In this document: positions 41,387-42,429 of the stretch, piece after piece
Layout: each line of letters opens with the position of its first letter
Numbering within the stretch: position 1 is the first letter of the stretch
Assembly: GCA_949127675.1 (NCBI GenBank)
Contig: CASBPY010000248.1
Location: forward strand, 1 to 42,429
Reading direction: 5' to 3'
DNA length: 42,429 nt
Origin: Synechococcales cyanobacterium PMM_0072
Lineage (GTDB): Bacteria > Cyanobacteriota > Cyanobacteriia > Cyanobacteriales > Chamaesiphonaceae
Translations under genes and position numbers: made by a program
The notes under the pieces: generated by a model
What the model saw: only the letters and a program-made list of their open reading frames with translations
What the model was told of the DNA's origin: nothing
The model's database searches: none

Positions 41387-42429
41387 ATGCAAAATCAGAC
41401 ATCAGATCGAGATATTCAAAGCTTAGAAAACATCATGGATTCCAATGTCCTCGGCGACACGAATATCAACTACTCAAAAATCTTGATCACGCCTAAAGAA
41501 CTCAAAGAAAAACTACCCTTATCCCCAGCATTGGAGCAACGGATCGTTAACTATCGCCAACAGATCCAAAAAATCTTAGACTTCCAAGACAATCGTAAAT
41601 TCATCGTCGTTGGCCCCTGCTCGATTCATGATGTTGATGCAGCCTTAGAGTATGCTCACAAACTCAAAGATTTAGCAGATCGAGTCCAAGATAAATTCCT
41701 GCTAATCATGCGAGTTTACTTCGAGAAACCACGCACTACCGTCGGCTGGAAAGGATTGATTAATGATCCCGATATGGACGAATCATTCGATGTCGAAAAA
41801 GGCTTACATACTGGCCGTAACCTATTAATTAAAATTACCGAAATCGGTCTACCTACCGCCACAGAAGCTCTCGATCCGATCGTCCCCCAATACCTCGATG
41901 AACTTATTTCTTGGGCCGCAATTGGTGCTCGTACTACCGAATCCCAAACTCACCGTGAAATGGCCAGTGGACTATCCATGCCCGTCGGCTTCAAGAATGG
42001 TACCGATGGCAGCGTTACTGTCGCCCTAAACGCACTTGAATCAGCAAGGCAACCCCACAACTTTCTCGGTATCAACAAGCAGGGACAAGTTAGCGTTTTT
42101 CAAACCAGAGGTAATGCCTATGGACACATTATTTTGCGCGGCGGCGGTGGCAAACCCAATTATGATCCGATCAGTGTTCAACAAGCCGAAACCGAACTGA
42201 AAAAAGCCGACTTACCACCCCGGATCGTGATCGATTGCAGTCATGGCAACTCTAATAAAGATTATCGGCTCCAACCGATCGTCTTTGAAAGTACGATCCA
42301 ACAAATCATCAACGGCAATACCTCGATGGTTGGGATGATGCTAGAGTCCAATCTCCACGAAGGTGGACAATCAATTCCCGCCGATCTGAGTCAGCTCCAA
42401 TACGGCGTTTCGGTCACGGATAAATGCAT
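41387..42429 (+). CDS. 3-deoxy-7-phosphoheptulonate synthase (class I), cut by window edge
   Basis: 347 codons visible from ATG 41387, continuing beyond the right edge; usual full length is about 350-360 residues, so only a few are missing. First enzyme of the shikimate pathway, joining PEP and erythrose-4-phosphate. Signatures: KFIVVGPCSIHDVDAALEYA (in parts), MRVYFEKPRTTVGWKGL, GARTTESQTHREMASGLSMP, GFKNGTDGS, and IDCSHGNSNKD. This is the AroF/G/H-type enzyme, normally feedback-inhibited by an aromatic amino acid; which one cannot be told. Confidence 0.95.
   Translation, partial: MQNQTSDRDIQSLENIMDSNVLGDTNINYSKILITPKELKEKLPLSPALEQRIVNYRQQIQKILDFQDNRKFIVVGPCSIHDVDAALEYAHKLKDLADRVQDKFLLIMRVYFEKPRTTVGWKGLINDPDMDESFDVEKGLHTGRNLLIKITEIGLPTATEALDPIVPQYLDELISWAAIGARTTESQTHREMASGLSMPVGFKNGTDGSVTVALNALESARQPHNFLGINKQGQVSVFQTRGNAYGHIILRGGGGKPNYDPISVQQAETELKKADLPPRIVIDCSHGNSNKDYRLQPIVFESTIQQIINGNTSMVGMMLESNLHEGGQSIPADLSQLQYGVSVTDKC

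Overview
The window is chromosomal DNA of a cyanobacterium. The evidence is an NDH-1 subunit gene (ndhH), a plant/cyanobacterial-type lycopene cyclase, a sucrose-phosphate synthase next to an amylosucrase, a type II peroxiredoxin divergent from a PerR-like regulator, xisH/xisI genes, a cobN, and very dense CGATCG/GCGATCGC (HIP1-like) words plus the short palindromic repeats common in cyanobacterial genomes. The abundance of CGATCGATC words would suit a Chamaesiphon-like genome, but that is a guess from style and not from a comparison.

Layout. 1-1366: 5' part of a membrane GTPase gene cut by the left edge, and an AbrB/PIN toxin-antitoxin pair. 1580-4220: an antioxidant block with glutathione reductase, type II peroxiredoxin and a divergent PerR-like Fur regulator, sharing a control region with palindromes. 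4427-5430: a small zinc-ribbon protein and xisI/xisH. 5554-9462: cobN, a cobaltochelatase large subunit with three repeat-derived insertions. 9463-10339: decayed DNA with a possible SUKH remnant and a RelE/YafQ-type toxin gene broken by a frameshift behind an intact-looking antitoxin. 10447-13632: DUF4349 lipoprotein, Uma2 nuclease, FKBP isomerase, lipase-like hydrolase. 13716-18389: ndhH, a CbbY-like phosphatase, a TPR protein, and an oxidoreductase divergent from a TetR regulator with symmetric operators between them. 18395-21698: a relic of a ClC gene, brnT/brnA, and the full ClC-CBS-USP antiporter gene. 21711-25882: amylosucrase and sucrose-phosphate synthase on one strand. 26108-34732: a universal stress protein, lycopene cyclase, MscS channel coupled to a DUF2254 membrane protein, Ser/Thr kinase, glmM and a SIMPL protein. 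34889-39591: a small secreted protein, methyltransferase, a decayed DUF262/DUF1524 gene, folD and a glycosyltransferase. 39598-42429: M20 amidohydrolase and the 5' part of a DAHP synthase gene cut by the right edge.

How the genes work together. Most genes are single housekeeping units, as is usual in cyanobacteria. The clearest local teams are perR/prx/gor (peroxide sensing, peroxide reduction and glutathione recycling), sps/amylosucrase (making sucrose and turning it into glucan), mscS/DUF2254 (coupled membrane proteins), the oxidoreductase/TetR pair, and the toxin-antitoxin pairs. The strongest unusual signals are the genome-decay marks: a duplicated ClC tail fused to the end of brnA, repeats absorbed into cobN, and several broken accessory genes. 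I saw no CRISPR array, tRNA, rRNA or transposase gene, and no clearly new multi-gene system.
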